From positions 28,194 through 92,193 of the forward strand of contig NZ_SCNN01000024.1 of the NCBI RefSeq assembly GCF_005503535.1: a stretch of 64,000 bases of DNA, given 5' to 3'. The stretch comes from Mesorhizobium comanense. Its GTDB lineage: Bacteria > Pseudomonadota > Alphaproteobacteria > Rhizobiales > Rhizobiaceae. Shown here piece after piece: positions 16,171-26,207 of this stretch. Each line of letters begins with the position of its first letter. Within the stretch, counting starts at the first letter, position 1. The notes beneath the pieces are model-generated. The model did not search any database, was not told the DNA's origin, and saw nothing but the letters and a program-made list of their open reading frames with translations. The translations under genes were made by a program, and so were the position numbers.

Positions 16171-16785
16171 TCACACCACGATCGCAGTCACGAGGATCCG
16201 GTTCTGCCGTCTTATCGCGGAGCGCAATTCCGGTATCCTGGCTTCGTCGCGCTTTACGAACTCGATGAACATCATGTTCATGTTGTTGAAGATCAGTTCG
16301 CCGAGCGCCTTGCCGTCGACATCCTGGCGGACCAGTCCGAGTGCCTGCAAGCGAGCGATGAGCGCGCTGATCTGCTCGGTCAGAGAACCGTCGAGAGCGG
16401 TGTAGGCCTGTCCGAAAGGACTGTCGGGCTGCTGCGTCGAGATCGCCATGGCCTGCCGCCACATCTCCTTGCTGAGATAGTGGAGCGAATGCTCGATATA
16501 GATGCCGACCAGCGTGTCCAGCGCATCGCCGACATTGGCCGGCGGATTGTCTACGACGCCGCGCCCCGCATTCAGCACCTCGTTGACCTCCAGGGAGACG
16601 ATAGCGCCGAGGATGTCGCCCTTGTTCTGGTAGTAATTGTAGATCGTGCCGATCGACACTTCGGCCTGCGCGGCGATCGCCTCGATCTTGGCGCCCTCAT
16701 AGCCGGCCTCGCGGAAAAGCTCAGCCGCCGCCTCGATAATGCGGCGATGCCGGTCCGCCTTCTGTCTTTCGCGCAATCCACTCAT
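16171..16785 (-). CDS. TetR-family transcriptional regulator
   Basis: 204 residues. The N-terminal HTH (IIEAAAELFREAGYEGAKIEAIAAQAEVSIGTIYNYYQNKGDIL) is a clear TetR DNA-binding domain; the remaining 150 residues form the ligand-binding helical domain and do not show its effector. It is divergent from the polyamine-type ABC operon, with 93 bases between start codons. A 26-bp imperfect palindrome in that gap is its likely operator, so it probably represses both directions. Confidence 0.92.
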   Translation of the reverse strand: MSGLRERQKADRHRRIIEAAAELFREAGYEGAKIEAIAAQAEVSIGTIYNYYQNKGDILGAIVSLEVNEVLNAGRGVVDNPPANVGDALDTLVGIYIEHSLHYLSKEMWRQAMAISTQQPDSPFGQAYTALDGSLTEQISALIARLQALGLVRQDVDGKALGELIFNNMNMMFIEFVKRDEARIPELRSAIRRQNRILVTAIVV

Positions 16786-16812
16786 ATCGGCCTCTTTGCC
16801 AGAAAATCATAA

Positions 16813-16838
16813 TTGACTCAATTTTAGAATTGGTTCAA
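16813..16838. promoter_or_regulatory. Palindromic operator candidate between tetR and the ABC operon
   Basis: The two 13-base halves TTGACTCAATTTT and AGAATTGGTTCAA are inverted repeats with ten of thirteen positions matching. The left half contains TTGACT, which could be a -35 element for the ABC operon. The site lies 28 bases from the tetR start and 40 from the binding-protein start. This fits repression by the adjacent TetR protein. Confidence 0.6.
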
Positions 16839-16878
16839 GTTTTCTCCAACAAGCCAGCAAGGCAAGGGAGAACACTCG

Positions 16879-17961
16879 ATGACCAGCAACATCCGCAATC
16901 CGCTTTCCACCCTGAAGTGCAATCTCGCGGCAGCTTGCGCGGCAGCCGCGCTGCTCATCGCGGCGAGCGGTGCTCAGGCCGCCGATCTCAACGCGCTGAT
17001 CTGGTGCGATCACTCCGATCCGGCACTTCTGCAGCCCTTCGAGCAGGCCAACAACGTCAAGGTCAACGTCAAGGAATTCGAAGGCACCGGCGCCGGCCTG
17101 GCGATCGTCGAGCAGTCGCAGCCGGGCGACTGGGATGTGATGGTGATCGATTCCATCGACGTGCCGCGCGGCGTCGAAAAAGGCCTGTTCGAGCCGCTGC
17201 CGGAAGACAAGCTCCCCTTCGGCGATCTCTTCCCGCAGGTGAAGATGGACAAGTCGACCATCGTCGACGGCAAGCGCTACGGCATCACCGAAAAGTTCGG
17301 TTACAACACCATCGGCTTCAACAAGACCAAGGTCGATCCGGCCGACATGCAGTCGCTGGCCTCGCTGACATCAGACAAATACAAGGGCAAGGTCGCGATC
17401 TACGACTATTACCTCCCGGTCATCGGCATGGCGGCGCTGGCCATCGGCAAGAAGACGGCCGACCTCACCGAAGCCGATCTGCCCGCGCTGAAGGAAGAAC
17501 TTCTGAAGATGAAGGCCAACGCCAAGCTGGTCGGCGAAGTCACCGCCAGCCAGACGGCGCTCGCCACCGGCGAGGTCGATGTACTGGTCGGCGGCGGCGA
17601 GTGGGTGACGGCCGGCCTCGCCAAGGAAAACCCCGCGCTCGATTTCTCGATCCCGAAGGAAGGGGCCGTGCTGTGGTCGCAGTCGCTGGCCATGTTCAAG
17701 GATTCGAAGAATAAGGACATGGCGCTGAAATTCATCCAGTACATTCTGAGCCCGGAAGGCCAGGCGCGGCTCGCCACCTCGTCCTGCTACTGGGGCATGC
17801 CGTCCAACACCAAGGCCGCGTTGACCGACGACCAGAAAAAGGTGCTGCGCTTCGACGAGCAGCCGGGCTTCCTGTCGCGCGCCCAGGCTTACCCGGCGCC
17901 GAATGCCGATCTCGACAAGAAGATGCAGGACATGTGGACCGAGATGCTGCAGGCCAAGTAG
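16879..17961 (+). CDS. Polyamine-type ABC transporter substrate-binding protein
   Basis: 360 residues with a signal peptide (LAAACAAAALLIAASGAQA, cut after AQA). The mature protein has the PotD/PotF-like fold: LNALIWCDHSDPALLQPFEQANNVKVNV, DWDVMVIDSID, YGITEKFGYNTIGFNKTKV and a late LKFIQYILSPEGQARLA. It binds a spermidine-, putrescine- or amino-acid-like solute. It is the first gene of an operon that holds two permeases, an ATPase and a metallo-hydrolase. Confidence 0.9.
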   Translation: MTSNIRNPLSTLKCNLAAACAAAALLIAASGAQAADLNALIWCDHSDPALLQPFEQANNVKVNVKEFEGTGAGLAIVEQSQPGDWDVMVIDSIDVPRGVEKGLFEPLPEDKLPFGDLFPQVKMDKSTIVDGKRYGITEKFGYNTIGFNKTKVDPADMQSLASLTSDKYKGKVAIYDYYLPVIGMAALAIGKKTADLTEADLPALKEELLKMKANAKLVGEVTASQTALATGEVDVLVGGGEWVTAGLAKENPALDFSIPKEGAVLWSQSLAMFKDSKNKDMALKFIQYILSPEGQARLATSSCYWGMPSNTKAALTDDQKKVLRFDEQPGFLSRAQAYPAPNADLDKKMQDMWTEMLQAK

Positions 17962-17971
17962 GCAGCGGCAT

Positions 17972-18835
17972 ATGAACCCGGTTGCAAACAATGGCCCTGG
18001 CCGAGGGGCGGGCCGCGCCCTGCCCTGGGCCCTGGTCACGCCGGCGCTCGGCTGGACGCTGGCATTTTTCGTCCTGCCGTTCATCGCCATGGGGCTGTCG
18101 AGCCTCACCGCGCATGAGGGCGGCGGCTTTGCCTTGTCCAACTACAGCCAGTTCTTCACCAACCCCTCCTACTTGCAGGCCATGGTGAACTCGCTTCAGG
18201 TGACCGCGATCGTCACTCTGGTTTCCGTTTTGCTCGCCTATCCCTTCGCCTGGATCCTGGCCGAGCAGGTGCCGGAGCGTTGGCAGCGGCTGGCGCTGAT
18301 GCTGGCCGTGCTGCCGTTCTGGACATCCTATGTCGTGCGCTCCTATTCCTGGCTGCTGGTGCTGGCGCAGAACGGCGTCATCAATCGCGTGCTGACCGGC
18401 TCCGGGCTGATCAGCGAACCGCTGCAGCTCGCCAACACTCGGCTAGCCACCGTCACCGGCTTCGTGCATTTCTTCGTCATGCTGTTGACGCTGACCATCT
18501 TCGCCAACCTCAAGCAGCTCAGTCCGAGTTACCGAAAGGCGGCCGCAGATCTCGGTGCCGGGCCGGTCCGCACCTTCCTGCATGTCGTGCTGCCCCTCAC
18601 GCTTCCTGGCATCATGGTCGGCGCGTTCCTGACCTTCGTTCTGTGCATCGGCGACTACATCACGCCGCAGATTCTCGGCGGCAACAACGAGCTTCTGATG
18701 CCGCAGCTGGTGATGATGCAGATCGGCCGGCGTGGCGACTTTCCACTGGCTTCAGCGCTGTCCATCATCCTGATGGCGGTCGTGACCGTCGCCTATCTTG
18801 CCTGCGCGCGCTGGCTCAAGATCGAGCGGGCCTGA
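17972..18835 (+). CDS. Polyamine-type ABC transporter permease (PotB-like)
   Basis: 287 residues with six membrane segments. The EAA loop YRKAAADLGAGPVRTFLHVVLPLTLPGIMVG is the contact site for the ATPase. ATG 17972 lies ten bases after the binding-protein stop; the longer reading starting inside that gene is not credible. It pairs with the second permease downstream to form the channel. Confidence 0.92.
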   Translation: MNPVANNGPGRGAGRALPWALVTPALGWTLAFFVLPFIAMGLSSLTAHEGGGFALSNYSQFFTNPSYLQAMVNSLQVTAIVTLVSVLLAYPFAWILAEQVPERWQRLALMLAVLPFWTSYVVRSYSWLLVLAQNGVINRVLTGSGLISEPLQLANTRLATVTGFVHFFVMLLTLTIFANLKQLSPSYRKAAADLGAGPVRTFLHVVLPLTLPGIMVGAFLTFVLCIGDYITPQILGGNNELLMPQLVMMQIGRRGDFPLASALSIILMAVVTVAYLACARWLKIERA

Positions 18836-18837
18836 CC

Positions 18838-19616
18838 ATGCACCGGGCTGTTCGCATCGTTTCGTGGCTCTACGCGCTTGCCGTCTATGCCTTCATCTTT
18901 CTTCCGGTGGTGGTGCTGGTGCTGTTCTCGCTCCAGTCGACCTCCTTCCCGATCCCTCCCTTCACCGGCCCGTCGTTACGCTGGTACGAAGCGGTGCTTT
19001 CGGACACGCGGCTGACCTCGGCGCTTGTCAATTCCCTGCTGGTGGCGTCCATTTCATCGCTCGCCGCCGTCACGCTGGGCTTCCTGTCGGCCTGGGGCTT
19101 CGCCCGCTTCGTCCTGCCGGGCTCCGCCCTGTTGCGTGGCCTGATCACGCTGCCGCTGACGGTCAGCTACCTCATCATCGGCATGGGGTTGCTGGTGCTG
19201 TTCAACTGGGCCGGCGTGCCAAAATCGCTGCTGGCGGCCGGCATCGGCCATGTCGTGATCAACCTGCCGCTCTGCTTTGCCATCATCTACAGCCAGATGG
19301 GCGACCACCAGGTCAACATCGAGCGTGCGGCTCGCGACCTCGGCGCGCCCGAGTGGAAGGTGCTGCTGCTCATCACCGTGCCGGTCATGGCCCCCGCTAT
19401 CTTCGCCGGCTTTTTCCTGTCGATGACCTTCTCCTGGGATGAATTCGTGATCTCCTTCCTGCTGACCCGTTTCGAGACGACCTTGCCGGTGGAAATCTGG
19501 AACCTGCTGCGCTCGGGCCTCAATCCGAAAACCAACGCCGTCGGTTCGCTGGTCTTCGCCGTTTCCATCGTGCTGGTCGTACTGTTCGAACTGACGCTGC
19601 TCCGGAGAAAGCCGGC

Positions 19617-19620
<4 letters not shown>
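18838..19620 (+). CDS. Polyamine-type ABC transporter permease (PotC-like)
   Basis: 260 residues and six membrane segments. The EAA loop reads ERAARDLGAPEWKVLLLITVPVMAPAIFAG. The sequence SWDEFVISFLLTRFETTLPVEIW is typical of PotC-like subunits. ATG 18838 follows the first permease stop by two bases, and the stop overlaps the start of the ATPase gene (ATGA). It completes the heterodimeric channel. Confidence 0.93.
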
Positions 19621-20681
<1,061 letters not shown>

Positions 20682-20684
20682 GAT

Positions 20685-21446
20685 ATGAGCACGCTTGCGG
20701 TTGTCGACGCTGAAAACTGGTACGAAACCATACGCATGGCGGACGGTGTTACGCTCATTCATGAGCCGTGGATAAAGCCGTTCTTCCGCTGCAACATGTG
20801 GCATGTGCGTGGCCGCGACCGGGATCTTCTGTTCGACAGCGGCCTTGGCCATGTCAGCCTCAGGCGTCAGGTGCCGCTGGTCACGGAACGAAAGCTCACC
20901 TGCGTGGCCAGCCACACGCATTTCGACCACATTGGCTGCCACCACGAATTCCCCGACCGCTGCGTCCACACGGCCGAGGCAGAAATCCTCGCCGATCCAC
21001 GCAACGAATGGACGGCGGCCGGCACTTATGCCACCGAGGAGATGTTCGATCGCCAGCCGCAAGGTTGGGACACGGGGCGTTATCGCATCCTGCCCGCGCC
21101 GGCCGGCCGTCTGCTCGAGCATGGCGACATCGTCGATCTCGGCGACCGCGCCTTCGAGGTCGTCCACACACCGGGCCACTCGCCTGGCGGCATCGCGCTC
21201 TACGAGGACAAGACCGGCATCCTTTTGTCCGGCGACATCATCTATGACGGCCCGCTGATCGATGACGTCTACCACTCGGACATATCAGACTATATGGAGA
21301 CGCTGCTTGCCATGCGTGACCTCGATGTCAGCGTGGTGCATGGCGGCCATTTCCCGAGCTTCGGCAAGGTGCGCTATCGGCAGTTGATCGACGAGTATCT
21401 CGACCGGAAACGGCAGGCCGGCTGTCATTTGCGGCCCCACCCCTGA
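20685..21446 (+). CDS. Metallo-beta-lactamase-fold hydrolase
   Basis: 253 residues. The zinc motif HTHFDH (about residues 78-83) is followed by HTPGHSPGG, SGDIIYDG and HGGHFPSF, giving the full set of ligands for a two-metal site. The start lies three bases after the ATPase stop, so it belongs to the importer operon. It probably hydrolyses an ester, lactone or thioester made from, or linked to, the transported compound; no specific substrate can be named. Confidence 0.9.
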   Translation: MSTLAVVDAENWYETIRMADGVTLIHEPWIKPFFRCNMWHVRGRDRDLLFDSGLGHVSLRRQVPLVTERKLTCVASHTHFDHIGCHHEFPDRCVHTAEAEILADPRNEWTAAGTYATEEMFDRQPQGWDTGRYRILPAPAGRLLEHGDIVDLGDRAFEVVHTPGHSPGGIALYEDKTGILLSGDIIYDGPLIDDVYHSDISDYMETLLAMRDLDVSVVHGGHFPSFGKVRYRQLIDEYLDRKRQAGCHLRPHP

Positions 21447-21452
21447 GACTGG

Positions 21453-22148
21453 CTACTGCATCGGATCGAAATGCCTCGGAAATGCCTGGTGCAGCAGCAG
21501 CAGCATGGTCTTGCGCAAAACGTCCGTGTGGCGGCCGGCAGGGTTCAGGTGATCCCAGTACCACGCACCGTGAACCAGGTAGTTCAGGCTCTCCGACAGC
21601 GTGTGAATGTCGACACCGGTATAGCCGCCGCTGCGCGCGATCTCGACCAGGAACTCAGTCGCCTCGGCGGTGTAGGCCAGATCGCTCGGCAGGCCGATCT
21701 CATTGTAGATCTGCATGCTCTTGCGGTCGCTGGAAAACGCGACGAAGACCGATACCCATTGGGGATGCTGGCGGGCAAAGCTTTGTGCGCAGCCAACCGC
21801 CCCCAGCAGCCGCTCCACCGGAGACAGGCCCGGCGCCCGCACCAATTGCAGCCACAGTTCGTCATACTGGTCGCTGAGATATTGCAGGGCGGCCCGGAAC
21901 AGGTTCTCCTTGCTGCGGAAATGGAAGACCACAAGCGCGTTGGACGAACCGACATGCTGGGCGATGCGCTGCATCGTGACGCTCGCCAGGCCCTCCTCGG
22001 CGATGAGCTCGATCGTGGCGTCGATGATGCGCTGCACGCTTGCTTCGCCGCGCTCGCGCCGGCGGTCCTTGGGGGCGGCGTCATTGGCCGACGCCCTGCC
22101 CTTGCTTGTCGCGACCGCGCCTTTTGCCGTCGCCTTGCGTTGCACCAT
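21453..22148 (-). CDS. BetI-like TetR-family regulator
   Basis: 231 residues. A Lys/Ala-rich N-terminal tail of about 35 residues precedes the HTH (IIDATIELIAEEGLASVTMQRIAQHVGSSNALVVFHFRSKENLF). The C-terminal half resembles BetI-type TetR_C_6 domains (VSVFVAFSSDRKSMQIYNEI). The gene is downstream of an amidase gene and converges with the metallo-hydrolase gene (six bases apart). It may control the amidase and its binding protein, perhaps through the palindrome at 24910-24927. Confidence 0.88.
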   Translation of the reverse strand: MVQRKATAKGAVATSKGRASANDAAPKDRRRERGEASVQRIIDATIELIAEEGLASVTMQRIAQHVGSSNALVVFHFRSKENLFRAALQYLSDQYDELWLQLVRAPGLSPVERLLGAVGCAQSFARQHPQWVSVFVAFSSDRKSMQIYNEIGLPSDLAYTAEATEFLVEIARSGGYTGVDIHTLSESLNYLVHGAWYWDHLNPAGRHTDVLRKTMLLLLHQAFPRHFDPMQ

Positions 22149-22175
22149 CTTTCGTCTCTTCCTTCCGCCGCCCGG

Positions 22176-23603
22176 TCAGAGCGAAGGGCGCGTCCCGGCC
22201 GTTGTGTACCATTGCCCCTGTGCCGCTTCATAGGCCATCGCGGCCCGGAAGACATCGGCATCGCTGTAGGTGCGCCCGACGATCTGGAAGCCCGTCGGCA
22301 CACCGTTGGCCGCGCGCCCCGATGGCATGGAAAGCACCGGGCAGCGACTGACCATGTTGAACGGTGTCGTCATCACCCAGCCCAGGGACGGGTTGACCTG
22401 CTTGCCGTTGATCTCGACGGTGCCCGTGGTCTGATCGAACTCCGCCGGCACGGCAGGGAGGGCGTTCGTTGGACAGATCAGCACATTGTAGGTCTCCAGC
22501 ATCGGGCCCAGCGTCTGGTACATGCGCGCGGCCACATCCAGCGTCGCGACGAAATCGGTGGCCTTTGATTTCTGGCCGTCCTCGGCAAACCGCCGGGCAT
22601 AGCTGGTCATGTCGCTGCTGTGTTCGGCAAGAAGTTGCGACAGCGACGCGCCGAAAAGATGTTCCAGATAAGCCATTCCGGCCTTGAGCACCCCGTCGTC
22701 CCAGCCAAGATCGACTTCCTCGACGGTAGCCCCCAGGGAGCGGAACACATCGCAAGCGGCGAGCATGTTCCTGCGCACATCCGGGTCGACTTCAAACGAG
22801 CCCAGATCCATGGAGAAGGCGATCTTCCAACCCTTGATCGGCTTGTAGTCGAGCGGCAGGCGCAGCTTCGGGCGAAGCGTCGCGATGTCGAGCGGGCTCG
22901 GTCCGGCCATGACATTCTGCAGCAGGATCGCATCCCGGACATTCCGGGCCAACGGTCCGGTGTGGCAGTAGAAGTCGAGGTTGAACGGCGGCTCGTCCGG
23001 ATTGCGGCCGTAGGGCGGCTTGAAGCCGACCAGGCCGCAGGCCGAAGCTGGAATGCGGATCGATCCGGCGATGTCCGATCCGGTGGCGATCGACGACGTG
23101 CCGGAGGCAAGCGTGGCCGCGGCGCCTCCCGACGAACCGCCCGGCGTGAAATCCGGATTCCAGGGGTTGCGGGTGACGCCCCATCGCTTCGACCAGGTGT
23201 AGCCGGCACAGCTGAATTCCGGCGTTGCCGTGCGGGCATGCACGATGCCGCCCGCCTTCATGATGCGCTCGTTCATGGTCGAGGTGTGGCCGCCCATCGC
23301 ATCCCTGGACAGCAGCGAACCATGCGATGTCGGCTTGCCCTTGATGTAGCTCTCGTCCTTGATGCCGATCGGCAGCCCTTCGAGCGCGCCGGTCCTGGCG
23401 CCCCTGGCATACTTCGCCTCGGCCCTGGCGGCGAGCTTCAGCGCCTCTTCGAAATGCTCGAAGGTGAGGCAGTTGATCGACGACTTTGTCGCCTCGGCAC
23501 GGCGGATGGTCGCCTGCATCAGTTCGACGGGCGAGAGTTTCTTGGCCTTGAACAGCCGGAGCGCCTCGTGGGCCGGCATATAGCAAAGGTCGAGATCGGA
23601 CAT
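22176..23603 (-). CDS. Amidase-signature family hydrolase
   Basis: 475 residues. The Ser-cisSer-Lys triad is visible: lysine in PIGIKDESYIKG, and the two serines in the Gly/Ser-rich stretch TPGGSSGGAAATLASG followed by GSDIAGSIRIPAS. Members cut amide bonds of many small molecules, and also include GatA. This is not GatA, because it lacks gatB/gatC context and begins with a CYMPAHEALRLFKAKKLSP-type leader. ATG 23603 has AGGAG seven bases upstream. It lies between a binding-protein gene and a BetI-like regulator, so it probably degrades an imported amide. Confidence 0.92.
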   Translation of the reverse strand: MSDLDLCYMPAHEALRLFKAKKLSPVELMQATIRRAEATKSSINCLTFEHFEEALKLAARAEAKYARGARTGALEGLPIGIKDESYIKGKPTSHGSLLSRDAMGGHTSTMNERIMKAGGIVHARTATPEFSCAGYTWSKRWGVTRNPWNPDFTPGGSSGGAAATLASGTSSIATGSDIAGSIRIPASACGLVGFKPPYGRNPDEPPFNLDFYCHTGPLARNVRDAILLQNVMAGPSPLDIATLRPKLRLPLDYKPIKGWKIAFSMDLGSFEVDPDVRRNMLAACDVFRSLGATVEEVDLGWDDGVLKAGMAYLEHLFGASLSQLLAEHSSDMTSYARRFAEDGQKSKATDFVATLDVAARMYQTLGPMLETYNVLICPTNALPAVPAEFDQTTGTVEINGKQVNPSLGWVMTTPFNMVSRCPVLSMPSGRAANGVPTGFQIVGRTYSDADVFRAAMAYEAAQGQWYTTAGTRPSL

Positions 23604-23697
23604 GGAAAATCTCCTGCGATCGTAGGATCGCACCTGGCATGAGAGGTAACCGGACCGCGTTTCACGGTCCGGTATGTGATGGGGTAGCCGGGCGCCG

Positions 23698-24732
23698 CTA
23701 TTTCTGGAGGTCGGTCCAGATCTTCGTGTAGAGCGCCTGCACGTCAGACGGACAGGCCGGCATGAACTGGCCTTTGTCGGCGAACTCGGCCGGGATCACC
23801 ACCTCGGGCGCGGACTTCATGTCATCGGGCAGGAAAGCCTCGGAACCCTTGATGCCGTTGGCGTAGCGGGCGAAGGCCGAAATCATCGCGGCATTCTTCG
23901 GGTCCATGATGAAATTCTGGAAGAGCTTGGCGTTCTCGACATTCTTGGCGTCCTTGAGAACCGCGACATTGTCCATCCAGATCGGAAAGCCTTCTTTCGG
24001 GTAGCCGTAGACGATCTTGTCGTTCTGCAGCCGCTCGCGCAGCGATATGCCGTTCCAGTTGACGCCGGCGGCGATGTCGCCCCGGCCAAGGCCATCGACG
24101 GCCGCGTAATCGAGCGAAAGCCACTTCGCCTTCGCTTCGACCAGCTTGTCGTGCACCTTCTTCAGGACTTGCATGTCGTCGGTGCAGTATTTGCCGCCCT
24201 CATAGGCGATGGCGAGGAACATGATGTCGCCCATTTCGGGCACGACATTGATCTTGCCGACAAGTTCGGTCGGCGGATCGAGGAAAAGCGCCGAGGTGTT
24301 CGGGTCGCCGGCATAGACCGACTTGTTCACCGAAATGCCGGTCGTGCCCCACTGCCACGGAACCGTATATTTGCGGCCCGGATCGAAGGGAACGTCGACC
24401 CATCGCGGATCGACATTCTTGAAATTCTCCATCTTGTTGGGGTCGGTCTCCAGCAGCAGACCTTCGCTGATCCAGATCGGCACGACACTGGCGGAAGGCA
24501 CGACGATGTCATAGCCCGAAGCGCCCTGGCGCACCTTGGCAAGCGCGGTGTCGTTGGAGTCGTAGTCGGTCACCGTGACCTTGACCTTGTAGGTCTCCTC
24601 GAACTTCTTGATCAGGTCCGGGCTGGTGTAATTGCCCCAGTTGTAGATGTTGAGTTCGCCATCCGCGCGCGCGACACCTGTTGCGGTAAAAAGTGTCAGC
24701 CCGACGGCCGCCGCGGTCAGTTTCCAGTTCAT
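23698..24732 (-). CDS. Second polyamine-type ABC substrate-binding protein, no permease nearby in the unit
   Basis: 344 residues with a signal peptide (WKLTAAAVGLTLFTATGVARA). The mature start DGELNIYNWGNYTSPDLIKKF is characteristic of PotD/PotF proteins; so are YDIVVPSASVVPIWISEGLL and VPWQWGTTGISVNKSVY. ATG 24732 follows GGGAG by eight bases. No permease or ATPase belongs to its own unit, so it may share the importer encoded at 17972-20681. The amidase gene lies about 95 bases downstream. Confidence 0.9.
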   Translation of the reverse strand: MNWKLTAAAVGLTLFTATGVARADGELNIYNWGNYTSPDLIKKFEETYKVKVTVTDYDSNDTALAKVRQGASGYDIVVPSASVVPIWISEGLLLETDPNKMENFKNVDPRWVDVPFDPGRKYTVPWQWGTTGISVNKSVYAGDPNTSALFLDPPTELVGKINVVPEMGDIMFLAIAYEGGKYCTDDMQVLKKVHDKLVEAKAKWLSLDYAAVDGLGRGDIAAGVNWNGISLRERLQNDKIVYGYPKEGFPIWMDNVAVLKDAKNVENAKLFQNFIMDPKNAAMISAFARYANGIKGSEAFLPDDMKSAPEVVIPAEFADKGQFMPACPSDVQALYTKIWTDLQK

Positions 24733-24909
24733 GCGAGTTGCTCCCATTGTTGGGACCGTCCGCGTCATCGCCTCGGGTCCATTTTTCTCTGACGAAAAAC
24801 CGGAGGCGCCATTCAGCTCCACGAACGGCCGCCCGACTGTCACGATGTTCCCTTCCGGGGCCATTCACCGGCAACGCCGGCTGGCCATTCTTGGCATCAG
24901 GAATAACTA

Positions 24910-24927
24910 TGACTAACTATTCAGTCA
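24910..24927. promoter_or_regulatory. Palindrome TGACT-N8-AGTCA upstream of the binding-protein gene
   Basis: Perfect 5-base arms separated by eight bases lie in an AT-rich patch (24900-24935) about 180 bases before the binding-protein start. It may be the operator of the BetI-like regulator at 21453-22148. The rest of the 24733-25052 gap shows nothing else I can support. Confidence 0.4.
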
Positions 24928-25052
24928 ATATCTTTTCACGCATCGCTGGCGGGCCGCGCACCTGCGTGTCAGGGTGGCCCTTGCACGACGCACCCCAACC
25001 TCAACTGGTCACGCACTCGCGGCCGGTTTGGTGCACCGGGCGAACCAGGGCG

Positions 25053-25979
25053 TCAGTCCGAGCCGGTCGTCGGAAGTGAAATGGAGTAGCGCGGCGCCGA
25101 ATTCCTCGGCTTCCGCCAAGGCCGCAGCCGATCCTTCAGTCTCTTGCGCACGATCGGCTTGTCGTAAAGCGGGGGCGGCAGTCCGGCGAGTGCGTAGTAA
25201 TCGTCGAGGATGCTGGTCTGCAGCAGCCGTTGCTCCTGCGTGAAGAAACTGAAATGGGATGCCGCGAGATTACCGAAGACCTTGCCCGGACGATCGAGCT
25301 TTGCCGGCAAGGTCACCGACAGCCATTCTTCCTCGTCATCTCCCGGCGGATAGAACAACTCGCCCAGGCCCAGCACGTCCGACCCGAAGAAACCGATCGC
25401 GTTGATGGAAAAACGGCCCAGCCTGACTTCCCGGTCCGGCACGCGGAAGTCACTCAGCCGGTTCGTCCGAACCGCTTCGATGAAGACCGGGTGAAGCGCC
25501 TCGGGAAAGCTGGCATGGGCCCAGGAATAAGGACACATAGCCTGACAGGTGAGTGGCCCATCGATCAGAACCCTGGAGAAATTCTTGATCAACGTGTTGC
25601 AGACCGCATTGTTGATGATGAGCGGCGCATACCAGAGCGCCGACCCTTTCTCGGCCATGGCGCGTTCCTTGTATCGGCGCAGAAAGTCGTCCTCGAGGAA
25701 AACCACATCGTCGTCGAGGCGAAGGTACAGAGCGTCGGCGTCATCGCAGAAACGGAAGAACCTGCCGATGATTTCGACGCTGCCATCCGCGCTTGGAAGC
25801 GTCTTGATGCTGCAGCGCGGATCACTCGCCGCCAAGCGCCGGAGATAGGCGCGATCGGCATCGTTTCGGCAATTGTCCCAAAGTTGCCATTCATGCACTT
25901 CGGGACTCCCGAGAACATGATGGCTGAGCAGGCGAAGATATTTTTCACGACCCGCCGGCGTCACGACGATCAGCTTCAT
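25053..25979 (-). CDS. Glycosyltransferase-like protein with DDD motif
   Basis: 308 residues. It begins MKLIVVTPAGREKYLRLL and has an acidic LYLRLDDDVVFLEDDF segment (near residue 95), the DxD-type nucleotide-sugar site of GT-A-like folds. The overall pattern resembles the putative rhamnosyltransferase family (PF11316), though I cannot confirm this. ATG 25979 has GGGAGGA six bases upstream, and the frame continues further upstream only by chance. It is divergent from a second glycosyltransferase-like gene and close to glf, so it probably adds a sugar to a surface glycan. Confidence 0.75.
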   Translation of the reverse strand: MKLIVVTPAGREKYLRLLSHHVLGSPEVHEWQLWDNCRNDADRAYLRRLAASDPRCSIKTLPSADGSVEIIGRFFRFCDDADALYLRLDDDVVFLEDDFLRRYKERAMAEKGSALWYAPLIINNAVCNTLIKNFSRVLIDGPLTCQAMCPYSWAHASFPEALHPVFIEAVRTNRLSDFRVPDREVRLGRFSINAIGFFGSDVLGLGELFYPPGDDEEEWLSVTLPAKLDRPGKVFGNLAASHFSFFTQEQRLLQTSILDDYYALAGLPPPLYDKPIVRKRLKDRLRPWRKPRNSAPRYSISLPTTGSD

Positions 25980-26207
25980 CAGAATCCTCCCGCATAACGG
26001 TCCGAATGTTCCAGCGAGGTAAATCCGATCGCACCGTGAATCCAAATTCAAATTGCGGTGTGGGATGGTCGCACGGCCCAGGCGCGCTCGACATCCCTGG
26101 GATCGCAGCGACAATGATCGGACGAACAAATCCCCGGCCCGGCCCTTCGCATTCATCCGGCTTTGGTGTACGGCCTCGCCAGGGGCAGCAATAGCTTGGA
26201 CCGAAGC

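Noticed and set aside
22176..23603. GatA subunit of the tRNA amidotransferase, to pair with gatB at 57947
   Set aside because: The amidase-signature triad is shared with GatA, but the leader sequence, the operon with a binding protein and regulator, and the distance from gatB favour a catabolic amidase.
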